The notes under the pieces were generated by a model. The model saw only the letters and a program-made list of their open reading frames with translations, was not told the origin of the DNA and searched no databases. The translations under genes were made by a program, and so were the position numbers. Of a DNA stretch of 64,000 nt, positions 55,033-64,000 are shown piece by piece. The DNA comes from Pseudomonas svalbardensis. Lineage in GTDB: Bacteria; Pseudomonadota; Gammaproteobacteria; Pseudomonadales; Pseudomonadaceae. Where the stretch lies: NCBI RefSeq assembly GCF_030053115.1, contig NZ_CP125619.1:1117001-1181000 (forward strand), given 5' to 3'. Position 1 is the first letter of the stretch; each line of letters starts with the position of its first letter.

Positions 55033-56901
55033 ATGCTGAACAAATACCCTCTGTGGAAATACATTCTGATCCTGGCGGTGCTAGCGGTCGGTCTGATTTA
55101 TTCCGCTCCCAATCTATATCCTGATGACCCGGCTATTCAGGTCAGTGGTGCAAGCACTGCGCTGCAAGTGACTCAGGCTGATCTGGATCGTGTGGGCACA
55201 GCGCTCAAGGAATCCGGGATCAACGTCAAGGCTGCCACCCTGGCAGCGAACGGCAAGGGCGGTCTGATTCGTCTGACCAAGGCTGAAGATCAGCTGCCTG
55301 CCAAAGACGTCGTGCGCAAGGCATTGGGTGATGACTACGTCGTTGCACTGAACCTGGCGCAAACCACCCCGCAATGGCTGCGCAGCTTTGGCGCGCACCC
55401 GATGAAGCTGGGTCTGGATTTGTCCGGTGGTGTGCACTTCCTGCTCGAAGTGGACATGGACAAAGCCCTCGACGCGCGCTTGAAAGTCTACGAAGGCGAC
55501 GTCAAGAGCCTGTTGCGTAAAGAGAAACTGCGCTATCGCAGCCTGCCACAACTCGATGGTGCCATTCAGCTGGGTTTCAGTGATGAAGCGTCCCGCGAAC
55601 AGGCCCGTGCACTGATCCGCAAGAACTTCAGCGATTTCGACATTGTTCCGGCCGACCTCAATGGTCAGGCGGTGCTGCGTCTGGCGATGACCCCGGCCAA
55701 GCTGGCGGAAATCCGCGAATACTCCATCAAGCAGAACTTGACCACGGTACGTAACCGCGTCAACGAGCTGGGTGTTGCCGAACCAATCGTTCAGCGTCAG
55801 GGCGCCAACCGCATCGTGGTTGAGCTGCCGGGCGTGCAAGACACCGCCGAAGCCAAGCGTATCCTCGGCAAGACGGCCAACCTTGAGTTCCGTCTGGCCG
55901 CTGAGCCTGGTGCATCGAAAGCCACTTCTGAAAGCTTCGAATTCCGTGAAGGCAATCGTCCGCCAGCACAGATCGAGCGTGGCTTGATTATCACTGGCGA
56001 CCAGGTGACTGACGCCAAGGCTGGCTTCGGCGAGCAAGGCACGCCAGAAGTGAACATCCGTCTGGATGGCCACGGTGGCGAGCTGATGAGTCGTGCGACT
56101 CGCAGCAACGTCGGTCGCAGCATGGCTGTGATCTTTATCGAGCAGCGTCCGGTTACCACTTACGTCAAGCAAGTGGTCAATGGCGTCGAGAAAGACGTGC
56201 CGGTCCAGACGTTCAAGGAAGAGAAGAAGATCATCAGCCTCGCGACCATCCAGTCGCCGCTGGGTGCTCAGTTCCGCATTACAGGCCTGAATGGCCAGGG
56301 CGAGTCGTCCGAACTGGCGCTGCTGCTGCGTGCCGGTGGTCTGGCTGCGCCGATGTACTTCGCTGAAGAACGTACCATTGGCCCAAGCCTGGGTGCCGAC
56401 AACATCGTCAAGGGTGTCGATGCATCGCTGTGGGGCATGCTGTTTGTCTCGCTGTTCATCATCGCCATCTACCGCTTCTTCGGCATCATTGCCACCGTCG
56501 CGCTGACCGTGAACATGGTGATGCTGCTGGCCCTGATGTCGCTGCTGGGTGCAACGCTGACCCTGCCGGGTATCGCCGGTATCGTGTTGACCATGGGTAT
56601 GGCCGTCGACGCCAACGTTCTGATCTTCTCGCGGATACGTGAAGAGATTGCGGCAGGCATGACCGTACAACGGGCAATCAACGAAGGCTTCGGCCGGGCA
56701 TTCACCGCGATTCTCGACGCCAACCTGACAACCTTGTTGGTCGGCGGGATTCTCTTTGCGATGGGCACCGGCCCGGTCAAAGGCTTCGCAGTGACCATGT
56801 CCCTCGGGATCTTTACCTCGATGTTCACGGCCATCATGGTGACCCGCGCGATGGTCAACCTGATCTTCGGCGGTCGTGACTTCAAGAAGTTGTGGATTTA
56901 A
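55033..56901 (+). CDS. secD: SecD, protein-export membrane protein
   Basis: The 622-residue RND-type subunit uses the proton gradient to complete protein translocation. It has an N-terminal TM, a large periplasmic P1 domain starting with LGLDLSGGVHFLLEVD, and a C-terminal block of five TMs with GIAGIVLTMGMAVDANVLIFSRIREE. The ATG at 55033 is used rather than an overlapping GTG one codon earlier. secF follows 9 bases after the stop. Confidence 0.97.
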   Translation: MLNKYPLWKYILILAVLAVGLIYSAPNLYPDDPAIQVSGASTALQVTQADLDRVGTALKESGINVKAATLAANGKGGLIRLTKAEDQLPAKDVVRKALGDDYVVALNLAQTTPQWLRSFGAHPMKLGLDLSGGVHFLLEVDMDKALDARLKVYEGDVKSLLRKEKLRYRSLPQLDGAIQLGFSDEASREQARALIRKNFSDFDIVPADLNGQAVLRLAMTPAKLAEIREYSIKQNLTTVRNRVNELGVAEPIVQRQGANRIVVELPGVQDTAEAKRILGKTANLEFRLAAEPGASKATSESFEFREGNRPPAQIERGLIITGDQVTDAKAGFGEQGTPEVNIRLDGHGGELMSRATRSNVGRSMAVIFIEQRPVTTYVKQVVNGVEKDVPVQTFKEEKKIISLATIQSPLGAQFRITGLNGQGESSELALLLRAGGLAAPMYFAEERTIGPSLGADNIVKGVDASLWGMLFVSLFIIAIYRFFGIIATVALTVNMVMLLALMSLLGATLTLPGIAGIVLTMGMAVDANVLIFSRIREEIAAGMTVQRAINEGFGRAFTAILDANLTTLLVGGILFAMGTGPVKGFAVTMSLGIFTSMFTAIMVTRAMVNLIFGGRDFKKLWI

Positions 56902-56910
56902 GGGGCTGCC

Positions 56911-57825
56911 ATGTTACGTACAATCAACTTCATGGGCGTTCGCAACGTTGCGTTCGGCGTCACATTGTTCCTTACCGTGCTGGCTTTGTTCAGCGTCGCT
57001 ACCAAGGGCATGAACTGGGGCTTGGACTTCACCGGCGGTACGCTCATCGAGCTGACCTACGAGCGTCCGGCCGATGTCACCAAGGTGCGTGAGCAACTGG
57101 CCACTTCGGGTTATCACGAGGCAATCGTGCAGAGCTTCGGTGCGACTACCGATTTGCTGGTGCGCATGCCGGGTGAAGACCCGCAGCTGGGTCATCAAGT
57201 GGCAGAAGCGCTGCTGAAAGTCGGCGGCGACAACCCGGCGACGGTCAAGCGCGTCGAGTTCGTCGGCCCGCAGGTGGGTGAAGAGCTGCGCGACCAAGGC
57301 GGCCTCGGCATGCTGATGGCGTTGGGCGGCATCCTGATCTACCTGGCTTTCCGCTTTCAGTGGAAGTTTGCGGTCGGTGCGATCGTTTCGCTGATCCACG
57401 ACGTGATCGTGACCATCGGTATCCTGTCGTTTTTCCAGATCACCTTCGACCTGACGGTGCTGGCGGCGGTACTGGCGATCATTGGTTACTCGCTCAACGA
57501 CACCATCGTGGTATTCGACCGGGTTCGTGAGAACTTCCGTGTGCTGCGCAAGGCGTCCTTGATCGAGAACATCAACATCTCGACCACGCAAACCTTGCTG
57601 CGGACCATGGCAACGTCGATCTCCACTTTGCTGGCGATCGCGGCCCTGTTGTTCTTTGGTGGCGACAACCTGTTCGGCTTCTCCATCGCGCTGTTTATCG
57701 GTGTGTTGGCGGGTACTTACTCGTCGATCTACATCGCCAACGTCGTGCTGATCTGGCTGAACTTGAGTACTGAGGATCTGATTCCTACAGTGGCTACCGA
57801 TAAGGAAGTCGACGACCGCCCATAA
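56911..57825 (+). CDS. secF: SecF, protein-export membrane protein
   Basis: A 304-residue partner of SecD with six TMs. Landmarks: LDFTGGTLIELTYERP in the first periplasmic domain, FHDV-like SLIHDVIVTIGILSFFQITFDLTVLAAVLAIIGYSLNDTIVVFDRVREN and FSIALFIGVLAGTYSSIYIA. It is last in the yajC-secDF unit and followed by a terminator. Confidence 0.97.
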   Translation: MLRTINFMGVRNVAFGVTLFLTVLALFSVATKGMNWGLDFTGGTLIELTYERPADVTKVREQLATSGYHEAIVQSFGATTDLLVRMPGEDPQLGHQVAEALLKVGGDNPATVKRVEFVGPQVGEELRDQGGLGMLMALGGILIYLAFRFQWKFAVGAIVSLIHDVIVTIGILSFFQITFDLTVLAAVLAIIGYSLNDTIVVFDRVRENFRVLRKASLIENINISTTQTLLRTMATSISTLLAIAALLFFGGDNLFGFSIALFIGVLAGTYSSIYIANVVLIWLNLSTEDLIPTVATDKEVDDRP

Positions 57826-57852
57826 CGGCTATCGTTTTCCAGCTGTCGGCCG

Positions 57853-57886
57853 AAAAGGCGCGAGTATTGAACTCGCGCCTTTTTTT
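57853..57886 (+). terminator. Terminator after secF
   Basis: AAAAGGCGCGAGT-attga-ACTCGCGCCTTTTTT, a perfect stem with a T tract, about 28 bases after the secF stop. Confidence 0.92.
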
Positions 57887-57945
57887 ATGCTCCAAGGCTG
57901 GGAGAAGCGCGGGCTTGTCCCGCATGTGATGGTCAGGAGGTTCAT

Positions 57946-58494
57946 GTGAACAAGTCGTTGCTGGTTGGTGCGGTATTGGGTGCTGTCGGCGTAACTGCCG
58001 GGGGTGCTGTTGCCACCTACAAGCTGGTTAAAAGCGGCCCTGAATATGCGCAAGTTCTAGCCGTTGAACCGGTCAAGACACAAATCAAGACGCCACGTGA
58101 AGTGTGCAAGGACGTTGCAGTAACCCGGCAAGCGCCGGTGAAAGATCAACACCAGATCGCCGGTACCGTATTGGGTGCCGTGGCGGGTGGTTTGCTCGGT
58201 AATCAGATAGGTGGTGGCACTGGCAAGAAGATTGCCACCGTGGCAGGTGCAGTTGGCGGTGGTTACGCGGGCAACAAGGTCCAGGAAGGTATGCAGAATC
58301 GTGATACCTACACCACGACTCAGACGCGGTGTAACACTGTGAATGACATCAGCGACAAGGTTGTAGGTTACGACGTCCGTTATTCACTGGATGGCAAGGA
58401 AGGCAAAGTGCGGATGGATCGCGATCCGGGCAACCAGATTCCGGTCGATAAGGAAGGTAAATTGATCCTGTCGCAGAACGAGCCGGCCCAGTAA
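57946..58494 (+). CDS. Glycine-zipper 2TM surface protein (SlyB/17-kDa antigen type)
   Basis: A 182-residue envelope protein from a GTG start with AGGAGG 5 bases upstream. The hydrophobic N-terminus (LLVGAVLGAVGVTAGGAVATY) acts as anchor or signal. A glycine-zipper hairpin follows (IAGTVLGAVAGGLLGNQIGGGTGKKIATVAGAVGGGYAGNKVQ, residues ~72-112), and then a C-terminal beta domain with two Cys-containing stretches. There is no lipobox, so it is probably inner- or outer-membrane associated. Its own terminator was split by an IS insertion. Confidence 0.85.
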   Translation: MNKSLLVGAVLGAVGVTAGGAVATYKLVKSGPEYAQVLAVEPVKTQIKTPREVCKDVAVTRQAPVKDQHQIAGTVLGAVAGGLLGNQIGGGTGKKIATVAGAVGGGYAGNKVQEGMQNRDTYTTTQTRCNTVNDISDKVVGYDVRYSLDGKEGKVRMDRDPGNQIPVDKEGKLILSQNEPAQ

Positions 58495-58515
58495 ATAGCT
58501 GAAATTCAGATTCAA

Positions 58516-58534
58516 AAGAAGCACCCTGCGGGGT
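58516..58534 (+). terminator. 5' half of a terminator split by IS copy 1
   Basis: AAAAGAAGCACCC-TGCG-GGGT precedes the IS; the remainder GCTTCTTTT continues after it at 59972. Rejoined, it is a 13-base-pair stem with a TGCG loop and T tract, the natural terminator of the glycine-zipper gene. Confidence 0.85.
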
Positions 58535-59960
58535 TAATGCCAGTCAGTTAAGCTGACTGGCATTTTTCTTTCTGATCGGATATTTCGGTGATTTGAGCCT
58601 TATGGCGCGGGGATAAATGCGCTCTTCCCGTCGATGCGGCAGAACATAATGCGGGGCAGAGGCGTGCAGCTCGGTCAGATATTTGGGGATGTTCCCGGAA
58701 CGGTCGGCCGAAACGCTGTTGATAAACCCTAAAATTGCCCAAGTACACGCGGCAAAGCTCATTTCGCACGGGTAAATACCTGGACAGTGGCGGCTCATTT
58801 CCACCATCTGGTAGCGCAGCAGGTTGTAGCCCAGCAACACACCCCACAGTTCCTGCTCGATCATCTCGGGCGTCTTGCTACGCAATGTATAGCTGCTGTT
58901 GAGCAGCGTCTGTTTCATCTCGCGAAACCCTAATTCGATCTCCCATCGCTGGCTGTACAGGTCGACGATTTCGTCGGACGGGAAGCGTAGCGGATCGGCC
59001 ATCGACGTCAGGATCTGACAAACCTTGCCCTTGACGGTTTTGCTCAGCAATCGCGCGGTCAGGCGCTCCGGCAGCCCCGGCCATTGCGTGCGGGCCTGCG
59101 GCGAAGTGCTCAACGAGACCACAGCGTCCTGGCGCCCCAAGCGCTGAATCACTTCGTACTGCGCACCTTTGCGCAGAGGCATCAGCCAATGCCGCTCGAT
59201 GCCTGCTTGCTGCCACTGATGCAGCAAACCCAAGGAGTAAAAACCGCGATCGAACAGCGTCAGCGAGTGATCGGGCGTGGTTTCGATCAGTTGCTCCGCC
59301 AGTTTCATTTCGTTGCTGCGATAGCCATCCAACGCGCTGCCGATCAGCATGTGGCTGGTCAACTCCATTTGGCAGACCATGCGCACCTGGGGGAAACCGG
59401 TGTCGCCATGCTGGTTGCTGGCGGAATCGTAGCGCGCCCGATTTTCGGGTGTATCGGGCGTTCGCCATACGACACCGTCGACCCCCAGCAAACGCAAGCC
59501 TGCCCAAGTTGGGTGATCCACGGCCTCATGCCAACTTTTCTGAGTCAGATGGAAGACTTGTCGTACAGCTTCGCTGCCTAATCGCTGACGGGCCTGGACT
59601 ACGGCGCTGGGCGCCACCAGCGGACGTTGTCCCGGCAGCATGATGTTCATGCGGCTGACCACATCCCAGGCCGACATGCGTCGAAAGAACGCCATGGAGA
59701 TCACGCACCAAAGCATCATTTCCAGCGGCAAACGCCGCTTGCGCAGGGTCGCCACGCCGGCCTGTTCAAGTGCCTGCTCGACCAAAGATGGATCGAGTAA
59801 AGAATCCAGTCCCTCGATTGAGTTAGGGGTGGAGGCGATATTGTGGGTCAGTTCTAGGGCCCGAGCGAGACGCATAAAAAAATCCGATGCCAGTACAGGC
59901 ATCGGATTTTGATTTCTTGCGGCCAAAGGTCAAGCAAGAGGGCTTAACTGATCGGCATTA
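58535..59960. mobile_element. IS4-family insertion sequence, copy 1
   Basis: A 1426-base element with imperfect terminal inverted repeats TAATGCCAGTCAGTTAAGC (left) and TAATGCCGATCAGTTAAGC (right, inverted). The target duplication CCCTGCGGGGT is perfect (58524-58534 and 59961-59971). It carries one transposase on the minus strand. The left end holds a hairpin ATGCCAGTCAG-ttaag-CTGACTGGCAT with T's, and the right end a hairpin TCCGATGCC...GGCATCGGA, likely shields against outside transcription. Confidence 0.93.
58544..59902 (-). CDS. IS4-family transposase, copy 1
   Basis: DDE transposase of 452 residues ([22 protein letters not shown]...). DDE landmarks include LLGVDGVVW and [10 protein letters not shown], and the IS4 signature Y-(2)-R-(3)-E-(6)-K is exact in [15 protein letters not shown]. 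The stop codon lies in the left inverted repeat. The start is uncertain: TTG at 59926, ATG at 59902 and ATG at 59875 are all in frame, and a hairpin overlaps the region, which may limit initiation. Confidence 0.9.
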   Translation of the reverse strand: MPVLASDFFMRLARALELTHNIASTPNSIEGLDSLLDPSLVEQALEQAGVATLRKRRLPLEMMLWCVISMAFFRRMSAWDVVSRMNIMLPGQRPLVAPSAVVQARQRLGSEAVRQVFHLTQKSWHEAVDHPTWAGLRLLGVDGVVWRTPDTPENRARYDSASNQHGDTGFPQVRMVCQMELTSHMLIGSALDGYRSNEMKLAEQLIETTPDHSLTLFDRGFYSLGLLHQWQQAGIERHWLMPLRKGAQYEVIQRLGRQDAVVSLSTSPQARTQWPGLPERLTARLLSKTVKGKVCQILTSMADPLRFPSDEIVDLYSQRWEIELGFREMKQTLLNSSYTLRSKTPEMIEQELWGVLLGYNLLRYQMVEMSRHCPGIYPCEMSFAACTWAILGFINSVSADRSGNIPKYLTELHASAPHYVLPHRREERIYPRAIRLKSPKYPIRKKNASQLN

Positions 59961-60064
59961 CCCTGCGGGGTGCTTCTTTTGTGCCTGGGATTTATATGCC
60001 ACCACAGGGATCTGTTGTGGTGTGGGAGATTGGATTTCAGGCATAAAAAAAGCACCCCGAAGGG
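59961..60064. other. Spacer between the two IS copies
   Basis: Holds the second half of the glycine-zipper gene's terminator (to about 59980), a hairpin near 60000-60020 (CCACCACAGGGATCTGTTGTGGTG), and the first half of the suhB terminator (60046-60064). It is the only original sequence left between the glycine-zipper gene and suhB ends. Confidence 0.7.
60046..60064 (-). terminator. Half of the suhB terminator split by IS copy 2
   Basis: AAAAAAGCACCC-CGAA-GGG lies before IS copy 2; TGCTTTTTT continues at 61501. Rejoined, it is a 12-base-pair stem with a CGAA loop and both A and T tracts, suitable for terminating suhB on the minus strand. Confidence 0.82.
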
Positions 60065-61490
60065 TAATGCCAGTCAGTTAAGCTGACTGGCATTTTTCTT
60101 TCTGATCGGATATTTCGGTGATTTGAGCCTTATGGCGCGGGGATAAATGCGCTCTTCCCGTCGATGCGGCAGAACATAATGCGGGGCAGAGGCGTGCAGC
60201 TCGGCCAGATATTTGGGGATGTTCCCGGAACGGTCGGCCGAAACGCTGTTGATAAACCCTAAAATTGCCCAAGTACACGCGGCAAAGCTCATTTCGCACG
60301 GGTAAATACCTGGACAGTGGCGGCTCATTTCCACCATCTGGTAGCGCAGCAGGTTGTAGCCCAGCAACACACCCCACAGTTCCTGCTCGATCATCTCGGG
60401 CGTCTTGCTACGCAATGTATAGCTGCTGTTGAGCAGCGTCTGTTTCATCTCGCGAAACCCTAATTCGATCTCCCATCGCTGGCTGTACAGGTCGACGATT
60501 TCGTCGGACGGGAAGCGTAGCGGATCGGCCATCGACGTCAGGATCTGACAAACCTTGCCCTTGACGGTTTTGCTCAGCAATCGCGCGGTCAGGCGCTCCG
60601 GCAGCCCCGGCCATTGCGTGCGGGCCTGCGGCGAAGTGCTCAACGAGACCACAGCGTCCTGGCGCCCCAAGCGCTGAATCACTTCGTACTGCGCACCTTT
60701 GCGCAGAGGCATCAGCCAATGCCGCTCGATGCCTGCTTGCTGCCACTGATGCAGCAAACCCAAGGAGTAAAAACCGCGATCGAACAGCGTCAGCGAGTGA
60801 TCGGGCGTGGTTTCGATCAGTTGCTCCGCCAGTTTCATTTCGTTGCTGCGATAGCCATCCAACGCGCTGCCGATCAGCATGTGGCTGGTCAACTCCATTT
60901 GGCAGACCATGCGCACCTGGGGGAAACCGGTGTCGCCATGCTGGTTGCTGGCGGAATCGTAGCGCGCCCGATTTTCGGGTGTATCGGGCGTTCGCCATAC
61001 GACACCGTCGACCCCCAGCAAACGCAAGCCTGCCCAAGTTGGGTGATCCACGGCCTCATGCCAACTTTTCTGAGTCAGATGGAAGACTTGTCGTACAGCC
61101 TCGCAGCCCAATCTCTGACGGGCTTGAACCACAGCGCTGGGTGCCACCAATGGACGTTGGCCCGGCAGCATGATGTTCATGCGGCTGACCACATCCCACG
61201 CCGACATGCGGCGAAAGAAGGCCATGGAGATCACGCACCAAAGCATCATTTCCAGCGGCAAACGCCGCTTGCGCAGGGTCGCTACGCCTGCCTGCTCCAG
61301 TGCCTGTTCGACCAAAGAAGGATCGAGCAAGGAATCCAATCCCTCGATTGAATTCGGAGTGGAGGCGATGTTGTGGGTCAGTTCCAGGGCCCGAGCGAGA
61401 CGCATAAAAAAATCCGATGCCAGTACAGGCATCGGATTTTGATTTCTTGCGGCCAAAGGTCAAGCAAGAGGGCTTAACTGATCGGCATTA
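60065..61490. mobile_element. IS4-family insertion sequence, copy 2
   Basis: The same 1426-base element as copy 1 in the same orientation 1530 bases away, with perfect 10-base target duplication CCCCGAAGGG (60055-60064 and 61491-61500). About 1,000 bases are identical to copy 1 except one base near 60206. The ~300 bases at the transposase start differ at roughly 25 sites, almost all synonymous. Confidence 0.93.
60074..61432 (-). CDS. IS4-family transposase, copy 2
   Basis: 452 residues, differing from copy 1 at only two residues noticed (RQRLGC for RQRLGS, and YLAEL for YLTEL). The IS4 YREK signature and DDE regions are intact, so the element is potentially active. The same start ambiguity as copy 1 applies (alternatives at 61456 and 61405). 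Confidence 0.9.
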   Translation of the reverse strand: MPVLASDFFMRLARALELTHNIASTPNSIEGLDSLLDPSLVEQALEQAGVATLRKRRLPLEMMLWCVISMAFFRRMSAWDVVSRMNIMLPGQRPLVAPSAVVQARQRLGCEAVRQVFHLTQKSWHEAVDHPTWAGLRLLGVDGVVWRTPDTPENRARYDSASNQHGDTGFPQVRMVCQMELTSHMLIGSALDGYRSNEMKLAEQLIETTPDHSLTLFDRGFYSLGLLHQWQQAGIERHWLMPLRKGAQYEVIQRLGRQDAVVSLSTSPQARTQWPGLPERLTARLLSKTVKGKVCQILTSMADPLRFPSDEIVDLYSQRWEIELGFREMKQTLLNSSYTLRSKTPEMIEQELWGVLLGYNLLRYQMVEMSRHCPGIYPCEMSFAACTWAILGFINSVSADRSGNIPKYLAELHASAPHYVLPHRREERIYPRAIRLKSPKYPIRKKNASQLN

Positions 61491-61521
61491 CCCCGAAGGG
61501 TGCTTTTTTGTGGCTGCTCGC

Positions 61522-62337
61522 TTAGCGTTTCAGCGAGGCCGGCAGGTGCGGTTGAATGGCCGTCAGTACTGCTTTGAAGCATTTGGTGTTACCGGCAACG
61601 ACGTGGCCTTTCTCAAGGAAGTCGTGACCGCCGGTGAAGTCGCTCACCAGACCGCCTGCTTCCTGGATCAGCAGGGCGCCTGCAGCCATGTCCCACTCGG
61701 ACAGGCCCGACTCCCAGAATGCGTCGAAACGGCCGGCCGCTACGTAAGCCAGGTCCAGGCTCGCCGAGCCAGCACGGCGGATGCCGGCGGTCTGGCCAAC
61801 CAAGGCGCGGAACATGCCCAGGTAGTTGTCGAGGTTGTCCATCTGGTCATCGCGGAACGGGAAGCCGGTACCCAGCAGGGCGCCGTCCAGGCTGGTACGA
61901 CCGCTGACACGCAAGCGACGACCGTTCAGTTGGGCGCCGCGACCGCGGCTGGCGGTGAATTCTTCCTGGCGAACCGGGTCCAGAACAACGGCGTGTTCCA
62001 GGCGACCGCGGTATTTGCAGGCAATGCTGACGGCGAAGTGAGGAATGCCGCGCAGGAAGTTGGTGGTGCCGTCCAGTGGGTCGATGATCCACAGGTAGTC
62101 TTCGCCTTCGCCGCTACCCGGGTGCATGCCGGTTTCTTCGCCGAGAATGCCGTGGGTAGGATAGGCCTTGCGCAGCGCGTCGATGATTTTCTGTTCGGCG
62201 GCGCGATCCACCTCGGATACGTAATCCTTGGCGTCTTTTTCGTCGACCTTGATGGTATCCAGGCGCTCGATGGAGCGGAAGATCAATTCACTGGCGCTGC
62301 GGGCGGCGCGCAGCGCGATATTCAGCATGGGCTGCAT
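61522..62337 (-). CDS. suhB: SuhB, inositol-1-monophosphatase family
   Basis: A 271-residue Mg-dependent phosphatase that also joins rRNA antitermination complexes in gammaproteobacteria. Motifs are GEETG (metal Glu), WIIDPLDGTTNF (metal Asp cluster) and SEWDMAAGALLIQEAGG. It is divergent from trmJ. Its terminator has been interrupted by IS copy 2; RNA may still end at the hairpin within the IS end. Confidence 0.96.
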   Translation of the reverse strand: MQPMLNIALRAARSASELIFRSIERLDTIKVDEKDAKDYVSEVDRAAEQKIIDALRKAYPTHGILGEETGMHPGSGEGEDYLWIIDPLDGTTNFLRGIPHFAVSIACKYRGRLEHAVVLDPVRQEEFTASRGRGAQLNGRRLRVSGRTSLDGALLGTGFPFRDDQMDNLDNYLGMFRALVGQTAGIRRAGSASLDLAYVAAGRFDAFWESGLSEWDMAAGALLIQEAGGLVSDFTGGHDFLEKGHVVAGNTKCFKAVLTAIQPHLPASLKR

Positions 62338-62483
62338 GGATGTGTCACCTAAGGTTGTTAAAGAAAGCCGGGCATTCTATCAGAAAGTTTCTACAGGTGA
62401 AGGTCGGTGTTCGCTTTCATAGCTTAACGGTAGGTTGAGCTGTAAGATTCTGCTCCCCATTAAAGTGTTCGAGAGCGCCTCCC

Positions 62484-63254
62484 TTGCTGCAAAACATTCG
62501 TGTCGTCCTGGTCAATACCAGCCATCCCGGGAATATCGGCGGGGCTGCGCGTGCCATGAAGAACATGGGCCTGTCGCGGCTGGTGCTGGTCGAGCCGCGG
62601 TTGTTCCCGCATCACGAAGCCGATGCTCGTGCTTCCGGTGCCGGTGACATCCTTGAAAACGCGCAAGTTGTCGCCACTTTGGAAGATGCCTTGGTCGGCT
62701 GCAATCTGGTGCTCGGCACCAGCGCCCGTGACCGTCGCATTCCCTGGCCGTTGCTCGATCCCCGCGAATGCGGAGTGAAGGTTGTAGAGGAAGCCTCGCA
62801 AGGTGCTGAGATCGCCTTGGTCTTTGGTCGTGAAGATTCCGGTTTGACCAATGAAGAGTTGCAGCGATGTCATTATCACGTGCACATCCCATCAGACCCT
62901 GAGTTCAGTTCGCTGAACCTTGGGGCAGCGGTGCAGGTGTTGAGCTATGAAGTGCGGATGTCCTGGCTCGCGGCCCAAGGTCAGCCGAGCAAGGTCGAGA
63001 AGGATGAAGTGGCGTCCACCAAAAGTGGTGAGCTGGCGACCATGGATGAACTGGAGCGATTCTATGAGCACCTGGAGCAAACCCTGGTGGCCATCGAGTT
63101 CCTCGATCCGGAAAAACCACGGCACTTGATGGCGCGCCTGCGCCGGTTGTACGGACGCAGCTCGGTCAGCCGGGCGGAAATGAATATATTGCGTGGCATC
63201 CTCACGGAAACCCAGAAAGCGGCCCGTGGCGAGCTTCTTAAGCGGAAGGATTAA
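62484..63254 (+). CDS. trmJ: TrmJ, tRNA (cytidine/uridine-32-2'-O)-methyltransferase
   Basis: A SPOUT-fold methylase of 256 residues that modifies position 32 of tRNA using SAM. The N-terminal [27 protein letters not shown] is typical. The knot motifs include [16 protein letters not shown] and [23 protein letters not shown]. It uses a TTG start (LLQNIRVVL) with a weak ribosome site. It is immediately upstream of cysE. Confidence 0.95.
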   Translation: MLQNIRVVLVNTSHPGNIGGAARAMKNMGLSRLVLVEPRLFPHHEADARASGAGDILENAQVVATLEDALVGCNLVLGTSARDRRIPWPLLDPRECGVKVVEEASQGAEIALVFGREDSGLTNEELQRCHYHVHIPSDPEFSSLNLGAAVQVLSYEVRMSWLAAQGQPSKVEKDEVASTKSGELATMDELERFYEHLEQTLVAIEFLDPEKPRHLMARLRRLYGRSSVSRAEMNILRGILTETQKAARGELLKRKD

Positions 63255-63256
63255 AA

Positions 63257-64000
63257 ATGTTCGAGCGTTTGCGTGAAGATATCCAGAGTGTTTTCCATCG
63301 TGATCCGGCAGCGCGCAACGCCTTTGAAGTTCTGACGTGCTACCCGGGCATGCACGCCATCTGGATTCACCGCCTGTCGTCGGCCCTGTGGAGCATGGGC
63401 TGGAAGTGGCTGGCGCGACTGGTGTCGAACTTCGGTCGCTGGTTGACTGGGATCGAAATTCATCCGGGTGCCAAGGTCGGTCGTCGCTTCTTTATTGACC
63501 ATGGCATGGGCATCGTCATCGGTGAAACCGCTGAGATCGGCAATGACGTCACCCTTTATCAGGGCGTGACCCTGGGTGGCACCAGCTGGAACAAGGGCAA
63601 GCGTCACCCGACTCTTGAAGATGGCGTGGTGGTCGGGGCGGGGGCCAAGGTGCTTGGCCCGTTCACGGTCGGCGCCGGCGCCAAGGTCGGTTCCAATGCT
63701 GTGGTCACCAAGGCGGTGCCGGCGGGTGCGACGGTGGTTGGCATTCCAGGTCGGATCATCGTCAAGTCTGACGATGAGCAAGATGCCAAGCGTAAGGCCA
63801 TGGCCGAGAAGATCGGTTTCGATGCCTATGGGGTCGGCGAAGACATGCCTGATCCGGTGGCGCGCGCCATTGGTCAGCTGCTTGATCACCTGCAGGCCGT
63901 CGACGGCCGTCTGGAAGGGATGTGCGGAGCGTTGAAGGACCTAGGCAGCAACTATTGCGCCAAGGATCTGCCTGAGTTGCGCGAAGAAGACTTCGCCTGT
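63257..64000 (+). CDS. cysE: CysE, serine O-acetyltransferase (partial at right edge)
   Basis: Acetylates serine, the first step of cysteine synthesis. 248 codons are visible and the last few are outside the window. It has [36 protein letters not shown], then left-handed beta-helix hexapeptide repeats ([43 protein letters not shown]) with catalytic His in DHGMG. AAGGA precedes the ATG; only 2 bases separate it from trmJ. Confidence 0.95.
   Translation, partial: MFERLREDIQSVFHRDPAARNAFEVLTCYPGMHAIWIHRLSSALWSMGWKWLARLVSNFGRWLTGIEIHPGAKVGRRFFIDHGMGIVIGETAEIGNDVTLYQGVTLGGTSWNKGKRHPTLEDGVVVGAGAKVLGPFTVGAGAKVGSNAVVTKAVPAGATVVGIPGRIIVKSDDEQDAKRKAMAEKIGFDAYGVGEDMPDPVARAIGQLLDHLQAVDGRLEGMCGALKDLGSNYCAKDLPELREEDFAC

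Noticed and set aside
55114..56670. 518-codon minus-strand frame opposite secD
   Set aside because: Antisense shadow with His/Gln/Thr-rich composition; secD is certain.
60614..61351. Plus-strand frames antisense to the transposases
   Set aside because: Shadows of the IS4 transposase; no independent support.

Overview
The window reads as the chromosome of a fluorescens-type Pseudomonas. The evidence is the alginate operon order (algD-alg8-alg44-algK), a Pseudomonas-type cyoABCDE operon, the queA-tgt-yajC-secDF-suhB-trmJ-cysE order, REPIN-type palindromes built around 'GTGGGAGCGGGCTTGCTCGCGA', and high-GC coding sequence. The AT-rich exception is 46.5-51.6 kb.

Layout. 1-4.9 kb: start of the alginate operon (minus strand) with a long algD leader. 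5.2-9.1 kb: yaaA, a degenerate polysaccharide-deacetylase-like protein and a PIN-PhoH ATPase. 9.3-12.2 kb: moaCDE, an orphan amino-acid-binding protein, dsbB. 12.3-17.9 kb: cyo operon with a regulatory-looking upstream region. 18-22.1 kb: an accessory patch with a nucleotidyltransferase-like gene pair, a wrecked HTH antitoxin, a small DUF3077/DUF6124-like cassette, a broken MocR regulator, an inverted truncated copy of the DUF gene, and a Rid protein. 22.1-28.8 kb: two hypotheticals, then a two-component system divergent from a periplasmic methionine-sulfoxide-repair set (msrB, a DipZ-like protein that seems to have lost its first membrane segments, msrA). 28.8-39.2 kb: diguanylate cyclase, LysR regulator with divergent aminotransferase, YefM-YoeB, VOC protein, small P-loop kinase, PhoD-like phosphatase, mlaA with an overlapping small gene, and a second two-component system. 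39.2-39.4 kb: a MITE-like element. 39.4-44.6 kb: soluble NAD-dependent formate dehydrogenase (fdsGBAD, no fdsC). 45-46.5 kb: a small potassium channel and a second DUF3077-like cassette. 46.8-51.5 kb: a three-gene AT-rich operon that looks like an ABC-three-component (ABC-3C) anti-phage system, near tRNA-Leu(CAA). 52.4-64 kb: queA, tgt, yajC, secD, secF, a glycine-zipper protein, two IS4-family insertions, suhB, trmJ and partial cysE.

Most interesting items. (1) A repeated cassette, seen twice in full: sigma70-like promoter, structured leader with competing hairpins resembling an attenuator, a 28-38 codon small ORF, then a DUF3077-like gene whose ATG overlaps the small ORF's TGA. (2) Two copies of one IS4-family element inserted into the loops of two different rho-independent terminators, plus a non-autonomous element with the same ends in a third hairpin. 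(3) The ABC-3C-like operon. (4) Apparent in-frame loss of the first CcdA half in the DipZ-like protein. Family names come from recognising motifs; no database search was possible.
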